Source of the DNA: Pseudomonadota bacterium
GTDB lineage: Bacteria; Pseudomonadota; Gammaproteobacteria; Burkholderiales; Burkholderiaceae_B
Direction: 5' to 3'
DNA: 64,000 nt
Assembly: GCA_023389155.1 (NCBI GenBank)
Contig: JAEWEV010000007.1
Span: forward strand, 1 to 64,000
The position numbers and the translations under genes were made by a program. The stretch's first letter is position 1; the number at the start of each line of letters is the position of its first letter. The notes beneath the pieces were generated by a model. It was not told the origin of the DNA. It saw only the letters and a program-made list of their open reading frames with translations, and did no database searches. Below, piece by piece: positions 27,280 through 36,996 of this stretch.

Positions 27280-28137
27280 ATGTTCAGTTATCGCCACGCC
27301 TTTCACGCAGGTAATCACGCAGACGTGCTCAAGCACGCCGTTCTGCTGCATATCCTGGAATATTTCAATCGAAAAGAAGCACCTTATTGGGTGATTGATA
27401 CGCATGCCGGTGCAGGTGTCTATGATCTGACCGACGCCTGGGCCGAAAAAACCGCCGAATTCCGGGACGGAATTGAAAAACTGTGGCGCTTGCCGGATCT
27501 CCCTTCGTTACTTGCCGACTATATTGAACACATCCGACAGCTCAATGACGATGGAGGCCTCAATGTCTATCCGGGTTCGCCCTGGATTGCATTGCAGTTG
27601 ATGCGTCCGGCCGACAAACTCAGGCTCTTTGAACTGCATCCTACCGAAATTATCCGCCTGGATGAAAATATTCAAATGCAGTCACGGGATGTAGCAAGGC
27701 AAGTCAGCGTATTTGAAAAGGATGGATTTACCGGCCTGCTGTCGCAACTGCCGCCTGCGTCTCGGCGCGGCATTATTCTTATTGACCCCTCTTACGAGGA
27801 CAAGAACGACTACCGGCATACGCTGAACGCCGTCAGGGAAGGATTGAAAAGGTTCGCAACGGGCTGCTTTGCGGTATGGTATCCGCTGGTACGACGCAAG
27901 GAAGTTCATGAAATGCAGAAACAGCTGGAAAAACTGCCTGGTGTCAGCTGGGTACATGCCCGCCTGGCTGTGAAAAAACCGCCGGAAAATGGTTTTGGCC
28001 TGTACGGCAGCGCCATGTTTGTGATCAATCCGCCGTACACCCTGGTTGCGGCATTGCGCGAGGCCATGCCCGTTCTGGAAAAGCAATTGGACCAGGACGG
28101 CCAGGCCCAGTATTCACTTACGCATCAGGATAATTAA
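27280..28137 (+). CDS. rlmJ: 23S rRNA (adenine-2030-N6) methyltransferase RlmJ
   Basis: A 285-residue SAM methyltransferase for 23S rRNA A2030. MFSYRHAFHAGNHADVLKH at the N-terminus is the family hallmark. YPGSPWIA and the catalytic LIDPSYEDKNDY (DPPY-type motif) are intact, as is the late GLYGSAMFVINPPY. It follows ugpQ by 11 bp and its last 20 bp overlap the convergent greB gene. Confidence 0.95.
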   Translation: MFSYRHAFHAGNHADVLKHAVLLHILEYFNRKEAPYWVIDTHAGAGVYDLTDAWAEKTAEFRDGIEKLWRLPDLPSLLADYIEHIRQLNDDGGLNVYPGSPWIALQLMRPADKLRLFELHPTEIIRLDENIQMQSRDVARQVSVFEKDGFTGLLSQLPPASRRGIILIDPSYEDKNDYRHTLNAVREGLKRFATGCFAVWYPLVRRKEVHEMQKQLEKLPGVSWVHARLAVKKPPENGFGLYGSAMFVINPPYTLVAALREAMPVLEKQLDQDGQAQYSLTHQDN

Positions 28138-28672
28138 TTTCCAGCACTTCCAGCTGCTTGACCCCTGATGGTGTTCGCAATGTCACTGTATCGCCTTCCT
28201 GTGCCTTGAGCAGTGCTCGGGCCACAGGAGAAATCCAGCTGATTTTTCCCTGCAGGGGTTCGGCCTCGTCGACGCCCACGATGGTCACACGAAACGTTTC
28301 ACCCTGTTCATCACAGTACTCAACCTCAGCGCCGAAAAAAATCCGGTCGCGATCCGGCTGCACGCCAGGATCCACTACCTCTGCCATTTCAAGTCTTTTG
28401 GTGAGAAATCGGATTCGCCGGTCAATCTCGCGCAATCGTTTTTTACCGTAAAGATAATCCCCGTTTTCGGAGCGATCTCCATTTGACGCTGCCCACGAAA
28501 CGATTTGAACCACATCCGGCCGTTCGACATTCATCAGATGCGTCAGCTCTTCACGCAAGGTGTTATAGCCCTTGCGGGTCATGTAATTGCGGGTGCCCGG
28601 AGGTAAGGCAACGGCTTCGGGATTTTGATCCTCGTCGTCGTCATCTTTCTCTTTTACAAATGCTTTATTCAT
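28118..28672 (-). CDS. greB: Transcription elongation factor GreB
   Basis: A 184-residue Gre factor that rescues backtracked RNA polymerase by stimulating transcript cleavage. After an acidic start (MNKAFVKEKDDDDED), the coiled-coil domain begins at NYMTRKGYNTLREEL. It contains GDRSENGDYLYGKKRLREIDRRI, whose DYLYGKK form is GreB-type rather than GreA. The C-terminal FKBP-like domain ends in LEVLEINY. The start at 28672 fixes the length to that of the family. It lies 4 bp downstream of the PHP gene and is probably co-transcribed with it. Confidence 0.94.
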   Translation of the reverse strand: MNKAFVKEKDDDDEDQNPEAVALPPGTRNYMTRKGYNTLREELTHLMNVERPDVVQIVSWAASNGDRSENGDYLYGKKRLREIDRRIRFLTKRLEMAEVVDPGVQPDRDRIFFGAEVEYCDEQGETFRVTIVGVDEAEPLQGKISWISPVARALLKAQEGDTVTLRTPSGVKQLEVLEINYPDA

Positions 28673-28676
28673 AATT

Positions 28677-29525
28677 TCAGTTGAACTCTTTCCAAACAGG
28701 AACCAGATCAGAAGGCATGGGAGGCAATTTTCCCAGGTCCATGCGACTTTCCTTCGGACTATGAAAGTCCGATCCGCAGGATGCAAGAAAGCCGTACTGC
28801 CGCGCAACGTTAGCATATTGATGATACTGATCGGGCGTGTGCGAGCCTGTAACCACTTCAATGGCCCTGCCGCCCATCAGCTTGAACGTACGAAACAGCG
28901 TCGTAAACTCTCTGCGTGAATACTTGTAGCGGCCGGGATGCGCAATCACGGCAGTCCCCCCTGCGCCGTGTATCCATTCGAGCGCCTCATCAAGCCCGGC
29001 CCAGTCGCCTGCGATGTAAGCGGGTTTCCCATCAGCCAGATACTGATCAAACACCTCCTGCATGGTCTTGCAATGTCCTTCTTCAACCATATATCTGGCA
29101 AAGTGCGTGCGACTTAGCAGATTGGGGTTGCCCGCGTACCGCAGCGCGCCTTCATAGGTGCCGGGAATGCCTAGCTCGGCAAGTCTGTCTCCCATGGCCT
29201 GAGCACGGGTTTCGCGATCGCGACGAATCTTTTCCAAACCGGCGTTCAGTTGTGCATTGGCAATGTCAATATTCAGTCCTACCACATGCAGGGTACGTTC
29301 GGCCCATGTCACCGAGATTTCGATGCCCGCAACAAATCGCATGCCCAGACGCTGCGCCTGCTCCCGGGCCTGGGGAATACCGCGGATTTCATCGTGATCG
29401 GTCAGGCTCCAGAGAGTCACTCCGTTGGCATGCGCACGCGTCGCTACCTCGGCGGGCGTCAGTACCCCATCCGATGCGGTAGAGTGGCAGTGCAAATCTG
29501 CCTTAAATGCCAACGACTCAGCCAT
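28677..29525 (-). CDS. rnm: PHP-domain phosphoesterase (RNase AM/YciV type)
   Basis: A 282-residue PHP-family metal-dependent phosphoesterase. The metal site is formed by DLHCHSTASDG, SLTDHDEIRG, GIEISV, IAHPGRY and GSDFHSP. Relatives remove short 5' ends from 5S and other rRNAs or hydrolyse 3',5'-nucleoside bisphosphates (family knowledge). Which activity dominates here cannot be told. greB starts 4 bp downstream. Confidence 0.85.
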   Translation of the reverse strand: MAESLAFKADLHCHSTASDGVLTPAEVATRAHANGVTLWSLTDHDEIRGIPQAREQAQRLGMRFVAGIEISVTWAERTLHVVGLNIDIANAQLNAGLEKIRRDRETRAQAMGDRLAELGIPGTYEGALRYAGNPNLLSRTHFARYMVEEGHCKTMQEVFDQYLADGKPAYIAGDWAGLDEALEWIHGAGGTAVIAHPGRYKYSRREFTTLFRTFKLMGGRAIEVVTGSHTPDQYHQYANVARQYGFLASCGSDFHSPKESRMDLGKLPPMPSDLVPVWKEFN

Positions 29526-29987
29526 GTTTTATTCCATATTCGCAATTAATTTCCGATGAGCACAAAATGTACTGTTGTCACCGGCCCCCAGGCCAACGTG
29601 GCTGCCGGACGCAGATGCTGCGCAGCCCTGCGCAGGAAGTGCACAAGACTGCAGACACGTACACAACACTACTATCGTATCTCTGATATTTTACGCGCTC
29701 CAAAGCGCGATGATGCGATCGGGCGTCTATTGGCACGAGACAGATGTCATTGGCACAGAACAGACATGCTTAAGATGCCCAAAATACGGTGCATCACACA
29801 TAAATACTGTCGACCACACATAAAGTAGCCAAAGACCAATATGCAGCAGGCATCAATTTTGGCAAAAGCAAGGGCGTTACACGCTCCTGCTAAAAACAAG
29901 ACCGCGCCGCGGGACTTAATCTCCCGTCGCAACGCACGTCAAGGCGTTGCCGATATCACGCCCAAAATGGCGAATCCGGAGCGATAC
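29526..29987. other. Intergenic region without a recognisable gene
   Basis: About 460 bp. Small open frames exist but none resembles a known protein or has a good ribosome site. It contains an imperfect 20-bp tandem repeat beginning ATTGGCAC (29729-29748 and 29749-29768, about 14 of 20 identical), CACACATAAA twice (about 29797 and 29815) and a weak hairpin CGGGA/TCCCG at 29910-29926 that could terminate minus-strand transcripts from the hydrolase/comEC side. Confidence 0.5.
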
Positions 29988-30911
29988 TCAGGATAGCAGA
30001 AACTGTCTGACTGCCTGCACTTGTGATGCCGGAAGCAAGGAAGGCGCGTGTCCTGTTCCCTCAATTTCGATCATCTTCAAATTGCTGTTGCGCTGTTGCA
30101 TCTGCCGCGCAGTCTGCGCACTAAGCAGATCGGATTGCTCGCCACGAATCAGCAGAATCGGGCATTGCAACGAGTCAAAGGCCCCCCAGAGCATGGCCTC
30201 ACCCGCCTTGAGTATTTTTTCATCCTTCAGACCTTCAAATGCCTGCGCGATGGAAAGATCATAGTGCTGCCTCCATTTGGCTCCGTCCTGAACCATCACG
30301 GCCCTGGTAAATTCAATCCATTGTTCATCGCTAAGCGGCCCAAAGGAGGCAGCATTGGTCCTCATATGCAATACTGCTTCTTCAAAGGAATCGAACTGCA
30401 TCGACACCCCGACATAACCCGCAATTCTGGCGATAGAGGCGGGTTCGATTGCTGGTCCCACATCATTCAGTATCAGTTTACGCAGCGACAAGCCCGTTGT
30501 TTTGGGCAGCGCGTTCCGATCAGATTCCGCAATTGCGTGTTCCGCCATCCCCACCACGCCAGCGAAAGCCAACGCGATCAACCCACCCATGGAGGTGCCC
30601 AGCCAGTCAACTGACTGGGGTTGCAATCGTGCCAGCAGCGTCGTGATATCCGACACATACTGCGGTACCACATAACTGGCCGGGTTCTTCAGAAAATCGG
30701 ATGCGCCCCGTCCTGCAATGTCGGGACAAACTACACGATATTCACTGCACATGGCTTTGGCGACTTCGTCAAAATCACGACCGTTACGCGATAGTCCATG
30801 TACACACAGCAGAATCTTTCCGTTGTCCGGATCACCCCATTCCCGGTATGCCATACGATGAATACCCGCGGGGCTCATGCAGTTGACAAAATTTTGGCGA
30901 GGCGATTCCAT
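29988..30911 (-). CDS. Alpha/beta hydrolase
   Basis: A 307-residue alpha/beta-hydrolase fold protein. The oxyanion segment is CVHGLSRNGRDFDEVAKAM, the nucleophile elbow GTSMGGLIAL, and the catalytic His is in GTGHAPSLL near the C-terminus. The start at 30911 is preceded by a perfect AAGGAG at good spacing. No signal peptide is seen. The substrate is unknown. It lies about 70 bp downstream of comEC on the same strand. Confidence 0.87.
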   Translation of the reverse strand: MESPRQNFVNCMSPAGIHRMAYREWGDPDNGKILLCVHGLSRNGRDFDEVAKAMCSEYRVVCPDIAGRGASDFLKNPASYVVPQYVSDITTLLARLQPQSVDWLGTSMGGLIALAFAGVVGMAEHAIAESDRNALPKTTGLSLRKLILNDVGPAIEPASIARIAGYVGVSMQFDSFEEAVLHMRTNAASFGPLSDEQWIEFTRAVMVQDGAKWRQHYDLSIAQAFEGLKDEKILKAGEAMLWGAFDSLQCPILLIRGEQSDLLSAQTARQMQQRNSNLKMIEIEGTGHAPSLLPASQVQAVRQFLLS

Positions 30912-30983
30912 AATGGCTCCTTTTGTATGGCAGGTGAATCGAATATCCCGGACAGGGCTTGCACAACTGAAAGTTATCATAAG

Positions 30984-33767
30984 CTAAAAACCGTCCCAGT
31001 ATCTCGCTTGCGATCCTCTTGCGGTATTTACCCGCAGCCCGTCAAATCCGGATCGAATCTCGATCGCGCCCGAGGTAATAGTATCGACAAACAGTTGTGA
31101 GGCCTGACGCCATCGCTGCACGACTGCAGGCGACGGATGGCCGTAGCGATTCAGATACCCGGCCTGCGCAAACGCAATCTCCGGCTGTACAGCCTGCACG
31201 AATTCAGGCGACGATGAGTGAGCAGATCCGTGATGCGGGGCCATGACAACATCGGTTGCCGGAACCGGTTCCGGCAAAGCCAATAACGCAGCTTCTACCG
31301 CAACGCCGATATCGCCCGTCAGCAATGCCGAATGATATTTCCCTGCGATTCTCAACACGCAGCTCTGTTCATTTGTGGCCTTCTCGGGTTGTCCCTGTAT
31401 CCTGTCAGGATGGTAGAACTGAAACCGGACGTCGTCATATTCAAACCGCACATGACGTGCGCAGAAATCAAAGGTTGCACGGGGATTTCTGGGCTGCAGG
31501 TCCCGTTCCAGCAAGTGCTGTTCACGCGCCAGATGTGCATTTAGCATGAAGGGCGCGTAGGCGTGGGCAACATTGATTTCCTGCAGCACACTTGCCACCC
31601 CGCCCACGTGATCCAGATCCGAATGGGATACGATCAGCTCATCTATGGATGATAAACCCAGTGCCCGAAAATACGGAACTACGATTCTTTTGCCTGCATC
31701 GCTGCTTACGCTGCTACGCACGCCTGTATCATAAAGCAGATCATGATGCGCCGTTCTGATGACGACCGCAGCGCCCTGTCCTACGTCCAGCGCCGTCAGA
31801 AACCACATTCCGGGCTGCGGGCGCGGGGAGCGGAAAAACAGCACGGGAATCAGCAGGACAAGCGCAGGAAAACGTGGGCAAAATCCTTTGGGCAGAGTAA
31901 ATATTAATATCCCGATCATGCCAAATGCAATCCAGTGAAATGGCGGTGCCGCAAAAACAGGAGCCGCCCATTCCACCTGAGCCAGTGACGCCGCAATACC
32001 CAGAACCCTTGCCAGCAACGCGTGAACAGTCTCTGCAAGCCAGGATGTGACGGTCGGCCAGTATGGGACGACACAGCACACGCCCAGCATTAATGCCATC
32101 GGCGTGACCAGCGCACCAATGACGGGAATGGCAAACGCATTCACCAGCGGCGACACGAACGCATATTGATGAAATAGTCCGACCAGCAAAGGCAGCAGCG
32201 CAAGACTCATAAAGAGTTGTATGGCCGCGGCCTGCCAAACTTTCCGTGCCGCTTTCGATAGGATGCCAGTTGTTCTGGCACTGCCTTTTGCCTCACGGGC
32301 GCTCCACAGCATCAGGCAGGCAATGGCTGCAAAGGACAGAATGAATCCAATGGACAGGACTGCCCAGGGATCCAGCAGCAGGATAAACAACCCCGAAGTT
32401 ATCAGAAGTGTAGCCGCGCGTATGCGAAGGCGCAGCGTTACCGTTGCACAGAAGAAGGCAAGCATGATAAATGTACGCTGAGCCGGAATGCCCCAACCTG
32501 CCAGCAGGCAATAGCCGCCCGCGATAACCAGACCGACAGCGGCGGCAATGACTTGGACCGGTTTTCGATCAGCCAGCAACTTCCCATGCCATTGGAGGCG
32601 CTTCCAGATTCGGAACACGCCCAGGCTTCCCAGCGCAGCCAGCATCGTGATATGCGAACCGCTAATCGAAACCAGATGGGTAATACCGGTCAGATTGAAT
32701 ATCTTCCAGTCCTCATCAGAAATACCGTTCTGGTCTCCCATGACAAGCGCAATAATTACCGGACCATAACGCTGGTTCTGCAATACGCGATTCATGGCAG
32801 CGCGCAAATCGAACCGCAATCTTTCGACTGCAGTCCCCCATTCGCGCCAGGGATTGTCGCGAACCAGATGCGCTTTGCCGTTGACAACACCACTTGCACG
32901 AACACCTGACGCAAACAGATAGGCATCATAGTTAAAACCGAAGAAATTACGTGATGTATGAATCCTCTTCAGTTTTACCGTCATCTCCCATTCCTGGCCA
33001 GGACGAATATCAGGCAACCCGCCAGGCGGTCGCTGTGGTTTGCTGTAAGGGCCGCTACGAGGATCCGTATACCAGCGCAGCAGCACAGTCTGCGGTAAAC
33101 CAAATCGTGAGCTGTCACGGAGAGTCCGCGCCTGAAACTCCCAGCCATTGGTCAGATCTCGTGGCAATCCCGTCACCCGTAGCCGTACTGATACCGGACG
33201 ATTCTCCAGGCCACGATCCAGATGATCTGCCAGTCGGATCTGCGCACGCCACACGGAATACATCATGCCGGATGTGATACAAAGCAATCCAGCCGATAGA
33301 TAAACAAGGATGAATTTCAGCCGCAATGTCGAATATGAAATTGTCGGGTTGTTTCCGTGCCTTGCAATACGCCGCAAGGGCACTGCGTTCATTTTTATAT
33401 TGCATTTGTAGTTTTGATTTCCGAAATCACGTTCCTTGAAATGATATTCAGTTGATGCGGCCGTGCCGGTCAAGACTTTCTCTCCGTTTGCCTTATCCAT
33501 CGTCAGGTCAACGATGTTCATTGCATCAACTCGCATGTGTCGCGCGTTTAACCGTGGCGTATTTGTGTGAGAACGCAGTATTGTGATCCGGCTGATTAGC
33601 AGACAAAGCAGCCATATAAGCAATAGCGTCTGCAGCGACGGCAGCGCCGGAAGCCACTGCACAATCGCCATTCCGAAACAGAGAAAAAACAGCCAGAAAA
33701 ATGCGGGCACACGCAAGGGCAATCGACATGCGTTTGAGCGCCCCGCCCCGTGTAATCGTGAGCGCAT
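30984..33767 (-). CDS. comEC: DNA internalisation/competence protein ComEC/Rec2
   Basis: A polytopic inner-membrane protein of about 927 residues that carries single-stranded DNA across the membrane during natural transformation. The Competence domain with many helices (FNLTGITHLVSISGSHITML) sits in the middle. The C-terminal metallo-beta-lactamase-like domain shows SHSDLDHVGG and APHHGSAHSSS. ATG 33767 is chosen and the frame is open to 33839. Between the first helices and the OB-fold region there is an extra polar stretch of about 85 residues, longer than the short loop usual in this family. No other competence genes are in the window. Confidence 0.9.
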   Translation of the reverse strand: MRSRLHGAGRSNACRLPLRVPAFFWLFFLCFGMAIVQWLPALPSLQTLLLIWLLCLLISRITILRSHTNTPRLNARHMRVDAMNIVDLTMDKANGEKVLTGTAASTEYHFKERDFGNQNYKCNIKMNAVPLRRIARHGNNPTISYSTLRLKFILVYLSAGLLCITSGMMYSVWRAQIRLADHLDRGLENRPVSVRLRVTGLPRDLTNGWEFQARTLRDSSRFGLPQTVLLRWYTDPRSGPYSKPQRPPGGLPDIRPGQEWEMTVKLKRIHTSRNFFGFNYDAYLFASGVRASGVVNGKAHLVRDNPWREWGTAVERLRFDLRAAMNRVLQNQRYGPVIIALVMGDQNGISDEDWKIFNLTGITHLVSISGSHITMLAALGSLGVFRIWKRLQWHGKLLADRKPVQVIAAAVGLVIAGGYCLLAGWGIPAQRTFIMLAFFCATVTLRLRIRAATLLITSGLFILLLDPWAVLSIGFILSFAAIACLMLWSAREAKGSARTTGILSKAARKVWQAAAIQLFMSLALLPLLVGLFHQYAFVSPLVNAFAIPVIGALVTPMALMLGVCCVVPYWPTVTSWLAETVHALLARVLGIAASLAQVEWAAPVFAAPPFHWIAFGMIGILIFTLPKGFCPRFPALVLLIPVLFFRSPRPQPGMWFLTALDVGQGAAVVIRTAHHDLLYDTGVRSSVSSDAGKRIVVPYFRALGLSSIDELIVSHSDLDHVGGVASVLQEINVAHAYAPFMLNAHLAREQHLLERDLQPRNPRATFDFCARHVRFEYDDVRFQFYHPDRIQGQPEKATNEQSCVLRIAGKYHSALLTGDIGVAVEAALLALPEPVPATDVVMAPHHGSAHSSSPEFVQAVQPEIAFAQAGYLNRYGHPSPAVVQRWRQASQLFVDTITSGAIEIRSGFDGLRVNTARGSQARYWDGF

Positions 33768-34034
33768 GCGTGAGTGCAGGCGTCGAATTGGTTCCGCAAA
33801 AACTGGGCGTAAAAAAAGCCGTTGGAAAATTAAGAGCACGGGTGAACGTTGAGCCAGGACGATTAATAAGGATGATGCCTGAATTGTTCCTGTTTCCCCT
33901 AAGCTGGAAAACTCCGTTGGGATGGTTTTACCTATGCGTATTTTTGGTAATTAGGTTTTTATCCCTGCTCTCGCTGATGATCCCGTGCTCACCTTGGCCG
34001 CTGAATACAAATGATGGTCGAAGACAGAATTGAT

Positions 34035-34832
34035 TTACGCCTTCAATCTTGGCAGCACGCGATATGCTGTTTCCGCCGTCTGCTTCGCAATTTCCTCAGT
34101 GGTAGCGCCTCGCAATTGCGCAAGCGTTTCTGCAATTGCCGGAATCTGCACGGGTGTATTACGGGGACGATTGCCCTGCAGCCAGGCTGGCGGAATATCC
34201 GGGGAGTCCGTTTCCAGCACCAGGTGGGAAAGCGGTATTCGGCTGGCCAGGCGACGAATCTGACGGGCACGCGTAAAGGTCATTGCCCCGCCCAGGCCAA
34301 GTGCAAATCCGAGCTGAACGAAGTGATCGGCCTGCTGGTCACTGCCATTGAACGCATGCGCAATGCCACTAATACCTGTAAACCTGCGCAGATACTTGAG
34401 AATCATATCCTGTGAACGCCGCACATGAAGCAGAACCGGTAAATCATGCCGGCGTGCCAGTTTGAGCTGCGCCTGATAGAAGCGTTCCTGGCGCTGGCGG
34501 GGTTCTCCCGTGGCAATGTCCTTGACGAAAAAATCCAGTCCTATCTCGCCAATGCCGATGAAGCGGGGATCATCCATGGCGCGGGCAACGTCCTGCTCCA
34601 GGATATCCAGATCGTCGTCGTCAGACTGCTCAACCAGCAACGGGTGAATTCCCAGCGCATAGTAGCCACCGGCAAAGGAATGGGCCAGATCGCGCACGGA
34701 CTCGAAATTGTTTCGGCCGACAGCGGGAATGACAATGCGGGCTACGCCGGCCTGTTCCGCCTGCACGATAACATTATTGCGATCGCCATCAAACTCTGAT
34801 GCATCGAGATGACAATGTGTATCGATGAACAT
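34035..34832 (-). CDS. tatD: TatD family metal-dependent deoxyribonuclease
   Basis: A 265-residue TatD-type hydrolase with 3'-5' DNase activity in the family. Metal ligands are seen in FIDTHCHLDASEFD, IGEIGLDFF, PVLLHVRRS, GIAHAFNGS and LVLETDSPDIPP. Length fits YcfH/YjjV. It is followed (minus direction) by about 270 bp without a gene before comEC and preceded by lolD 150 bp upstream. Confidence 0.92.
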   Translation of the reverse strand: MFIDTHCHLDASEFDGDRNNVIVQAEQAGVARIVIPAVGRNNFESVRDLAHSFAGGYYALGIHPLLVEQSDDDDLDILEQDVARAMDDPRFIGIGEIGLDFFVKDIATGEPRQRQERFYQAQLKLARRHDLPVLLHVRRSQDMILKYLRRFTGISGIAHAFNGSDQQADHFVQLGFALGLGGAMTFTRARQIRRLASRIPLSHLVLETDSPDIPPAWLQGNRPRNTPVQIPAIAETLAQLRGATTEEIAKQTAETAYRVLPRLKA

Positions 34833-34981
34833 AATCTCTCTCCTGCCCTATTCTACCGCTCAGAGATGTGCGAATAAATCGTGATGTCGCGCCTGCCCTG
34901 ACGCCATAAACCGCATGAGGAACCCCGCCGGTCCGGTCGGCATAACATTTGACCGCATGCAATACTCTCCAATTTGCAATA

Positions 34982-35692
34982 TTATGCTGATTGCAATATA
35001 CCCCGTTCCATCAGCAGTTGCCGGTCGGCCAGCGCCGCCAGTTTGGCATCGTGAGTGACAATGACAAATGCAGTCTTGAACTCTTCATTCATCTGCTTGA
35101 GGAGGGCAAACATGCTGCCGGAGGTTTCCCGATCCAGATTGCCGGTAGGCTCATCGGCCAGAACACACACCGGGCGCGTGACCAGTGCACGTGCCAGGGC
35201 CACGCGCTGCCGCTCTCCGCCAGAAAGTTGACCTGGAGTATGGTGAATACGTTCCCTGAGTCCGACCCTTTCAAGAACCGCTTCTGCCTGCGATCTTGCC
35301 TTCTTGCGATCCACCCGGCGCACGATCAGCGGCATCGCGACATTATCCAGAGCGTTGAACTCATTCAGGAGGTGGTGAAACTGATATACAAAACCCAGAC
35401 TCTCGTTTCGAATATGACTGATCTGCTTCTCCGATAGAGAGCCGGTCTGCTGTCCGTTGATCAGTATGTCACCTGAGGTGGGCTTATCCAGCAGGCCGAG
35501 CATATGCAGCAATGTGCTCTTGCCTGAACCGGAAGCGCCAACGATGGCGACCATCTGGCCCGCAGCAACCTGCAGCGACACACCTTTCAGAATATCCAGG
35601 CGCGAATCACCGTCTTCATAATATTTCGCGACATTGCGCGCTTCAAGCGCATACCCTGACTGTTGCACTGATTTGATTTCCTGATTAGTCAT
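34982..35692 (-). CDS. lolD: Lipoprotein-releasing ABC transporter ATPase LolD
   Basis: A 236-residue ATPase that drives extraction of outer-membrane lipoproteins from the inner membrane onto LolA. Walker A GASGSGKST is at 52-60, then the LolD motif SLGFVYQFHHLLNEFNALDNVAMP, signature LSGGERQRVALARAL, and Walker B VLADEPTGNLD. Start 35692 overlaps the stop of the permease gene by 8 bp, indicating translational coupling. Confidence 0.95.
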   Translation of the reverse strand: MTNQEIKSVQQSGYALEARNVAKYYEDGDSRLDILKGVSLQVAAGQMVAIVGASGSGKSTLLHMLGLLDKPTSGDILINGQQTGSLSEKQISHIRNESLGFVYQFHHLLNEFNALDNVAMPLIVRRVDRKKARSQAEAVLERVGLRERIHHTPGQLSGGERQRVALARALVTRPVCVLADEPTGNLDRETSGSMFALLKQMNEEFKTAFVIVTHDAKLAALADRQLLMERGILQSA

Positions 35693-36962
35693 GACGCAGT
35701 ACCTCTGCAGGTTGCAGACGGGAGGCCCGCCAGCTTGGATAAATGGTTGCCAGTAGCGACAGGACAAGGGATGTGACGCCGATCAGCGCAATATCATCCA
35801 CTTCCGGGTGGGACGGCAGTGTGCTGACAAAGTAGATGCTCGGATCCAGAAAGTGAATGCCCAGCAATCCTTCAATAAATGGAATCACAACATCAATATT
35901 GTAGGCGACCAGACATCCGAAAAGAACACCCAGAAATGTGCCGATAAAGCCGATAAGCGATCCCTGAACAAGAAATATCTTGCCGATCTGAACCGGGCTC
36001 ACGCCCAGCGTGCGCAGGATGGCAATATCCGACTGCTTGTCCTTGACAGCCATGACAAGCGAAGACAGCAGGTTGAATGCCGCTACCGCCACAATCAGTA
36101 CAAGGATCAGAAACATCATGCGTTTTTCAGTTTTGACAGCAGCAAACCAGGTCCGATTATCCATCGTCCAGTCACGTGCCACCACGCCGGGTGGCAGCGA
36201 GTTTGTCAACTGGGTTGCGACCTCAGGCGCGTTGATCATGTCATGAATCTTCAGACGAACACCGGCAGCACCGCCATCGCGAAACAGCACCGCTGCGTCC
36301 CTGACGGAAATGAACGCCATATTGGAATCATATTCATAGTGCCCGGAGGAAAAGATCCCCGACACCGTGAACTGTCGCATGCGCGGAGAAAACCCCGACG
36401 GATTGATCGAGCCCTGCGGAGTCATCAGCAACAGAGTATCGCCAACGCCCACGCCCATATACTGCGCCAGATTGGTACCTATGACCAAATGAAAACTGCC
36501 TGGCTCAAGACTGTCCAGCGATCCGCTGACCATCTGCTCGGGTAATTCGGACACCTTCCCCTCGTTGGCAGGATCAATACCGCGAATCTCCACACCTTTT
36601 AGGACCTCTCCCCGAGCCAGCATACCGCCTGCCGCCACAAAGGCCGACGCGCCCTGCACCTCGGGATTCTGCTTGGCTTCCTGTGCCAGTTTCTGCCAGT
36701 CATCCGTCACGGCCACCGGGTCTTCGTTGGGTACAATCAACTGGATATGCGGCAGGACCGATAGCATGCGGTCACGAACGTCTACCTGGAAGCCGTTCAT
36801 GACGGAAAGGACGATAATCAGTGCCGCCACGCCAAGCGCAATGCCGACCATGGACGTGCCGGCGATAAACGAAACAAACCGGTCGCCTTTTCTGCCGCGT
36901 CCCCGCGTCCGTGTCAGGCCGGCGTACCGGGCACCAATCCATAATTCAAAAGGTATTTTCAC
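35685..36962 (-). CDS. lolC: Lipoprotein-releasing permease, LolC/LolE family
   Basis: A 425-residue permease with the N-terminus PFELWIGARYAG, a first transmembrane helix (GTSMVGIALGVAALIIVLSVMNGF), a large periplasmic MacB-like domain and three C-terminal helices. The segment MVSGSLDSL resembles the LolC/E Hook and Pad region. Only one LolC/E-type gene is present beside lolD, so the complex may use a homodimer of this protein in place of LolC plus LolE. A second copy elsewhere cannot be excluded. Confidence 0.92.
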   Translation of the reverse strand: MKIPFELWIGARYAGLTRTRGRGRKGDRFVSFIAGTSMVGIALGVAALIIVLSVMNGFQVDVRDRMLSVLPHIQLIVPNEDPVAVTDDWQKLAQEAKQNPEVQGASAFVAAGGMLARGEVLKGVEIRGIDPANEGKVSELPEQMVSGSLDSLEPGSFHLVIGTNLAQYMGVGVGDTLLLMTPQGSINPSGFSPRMRQFTVSGIFSSGHYEYDSNMAFISVRDAAVLFRDGGAAGVRLKIHDMINAPEVATQLTNSLPPGVVARDWTMDNRTWFAAVKTEKRMMFLILVLIVAVAAFNLLSSLVMAVKDKQSDIAILRTLGVSPVQIGKIFLVQGSLIGFIGTFLGVLFGCLVAYNIDVVIPFIEGLLGIHFLDPSIYFVSTLPSHPEVDDIALIGVTSLVLSLLATIYPSWRASRLQPAEVLRHD

Positions 36963-36996
36963 GTAGTTTGATCTTTACAAAGATTACAATTCCAGT

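Noticed and set aside
29556..29828. Open frames of 80-90 codons downstream of the PHP gene
   Set aside because: Composition is Cys/Arg/His-rich, no ribosome site, no family resemblance: chance frames in a non-coding region.
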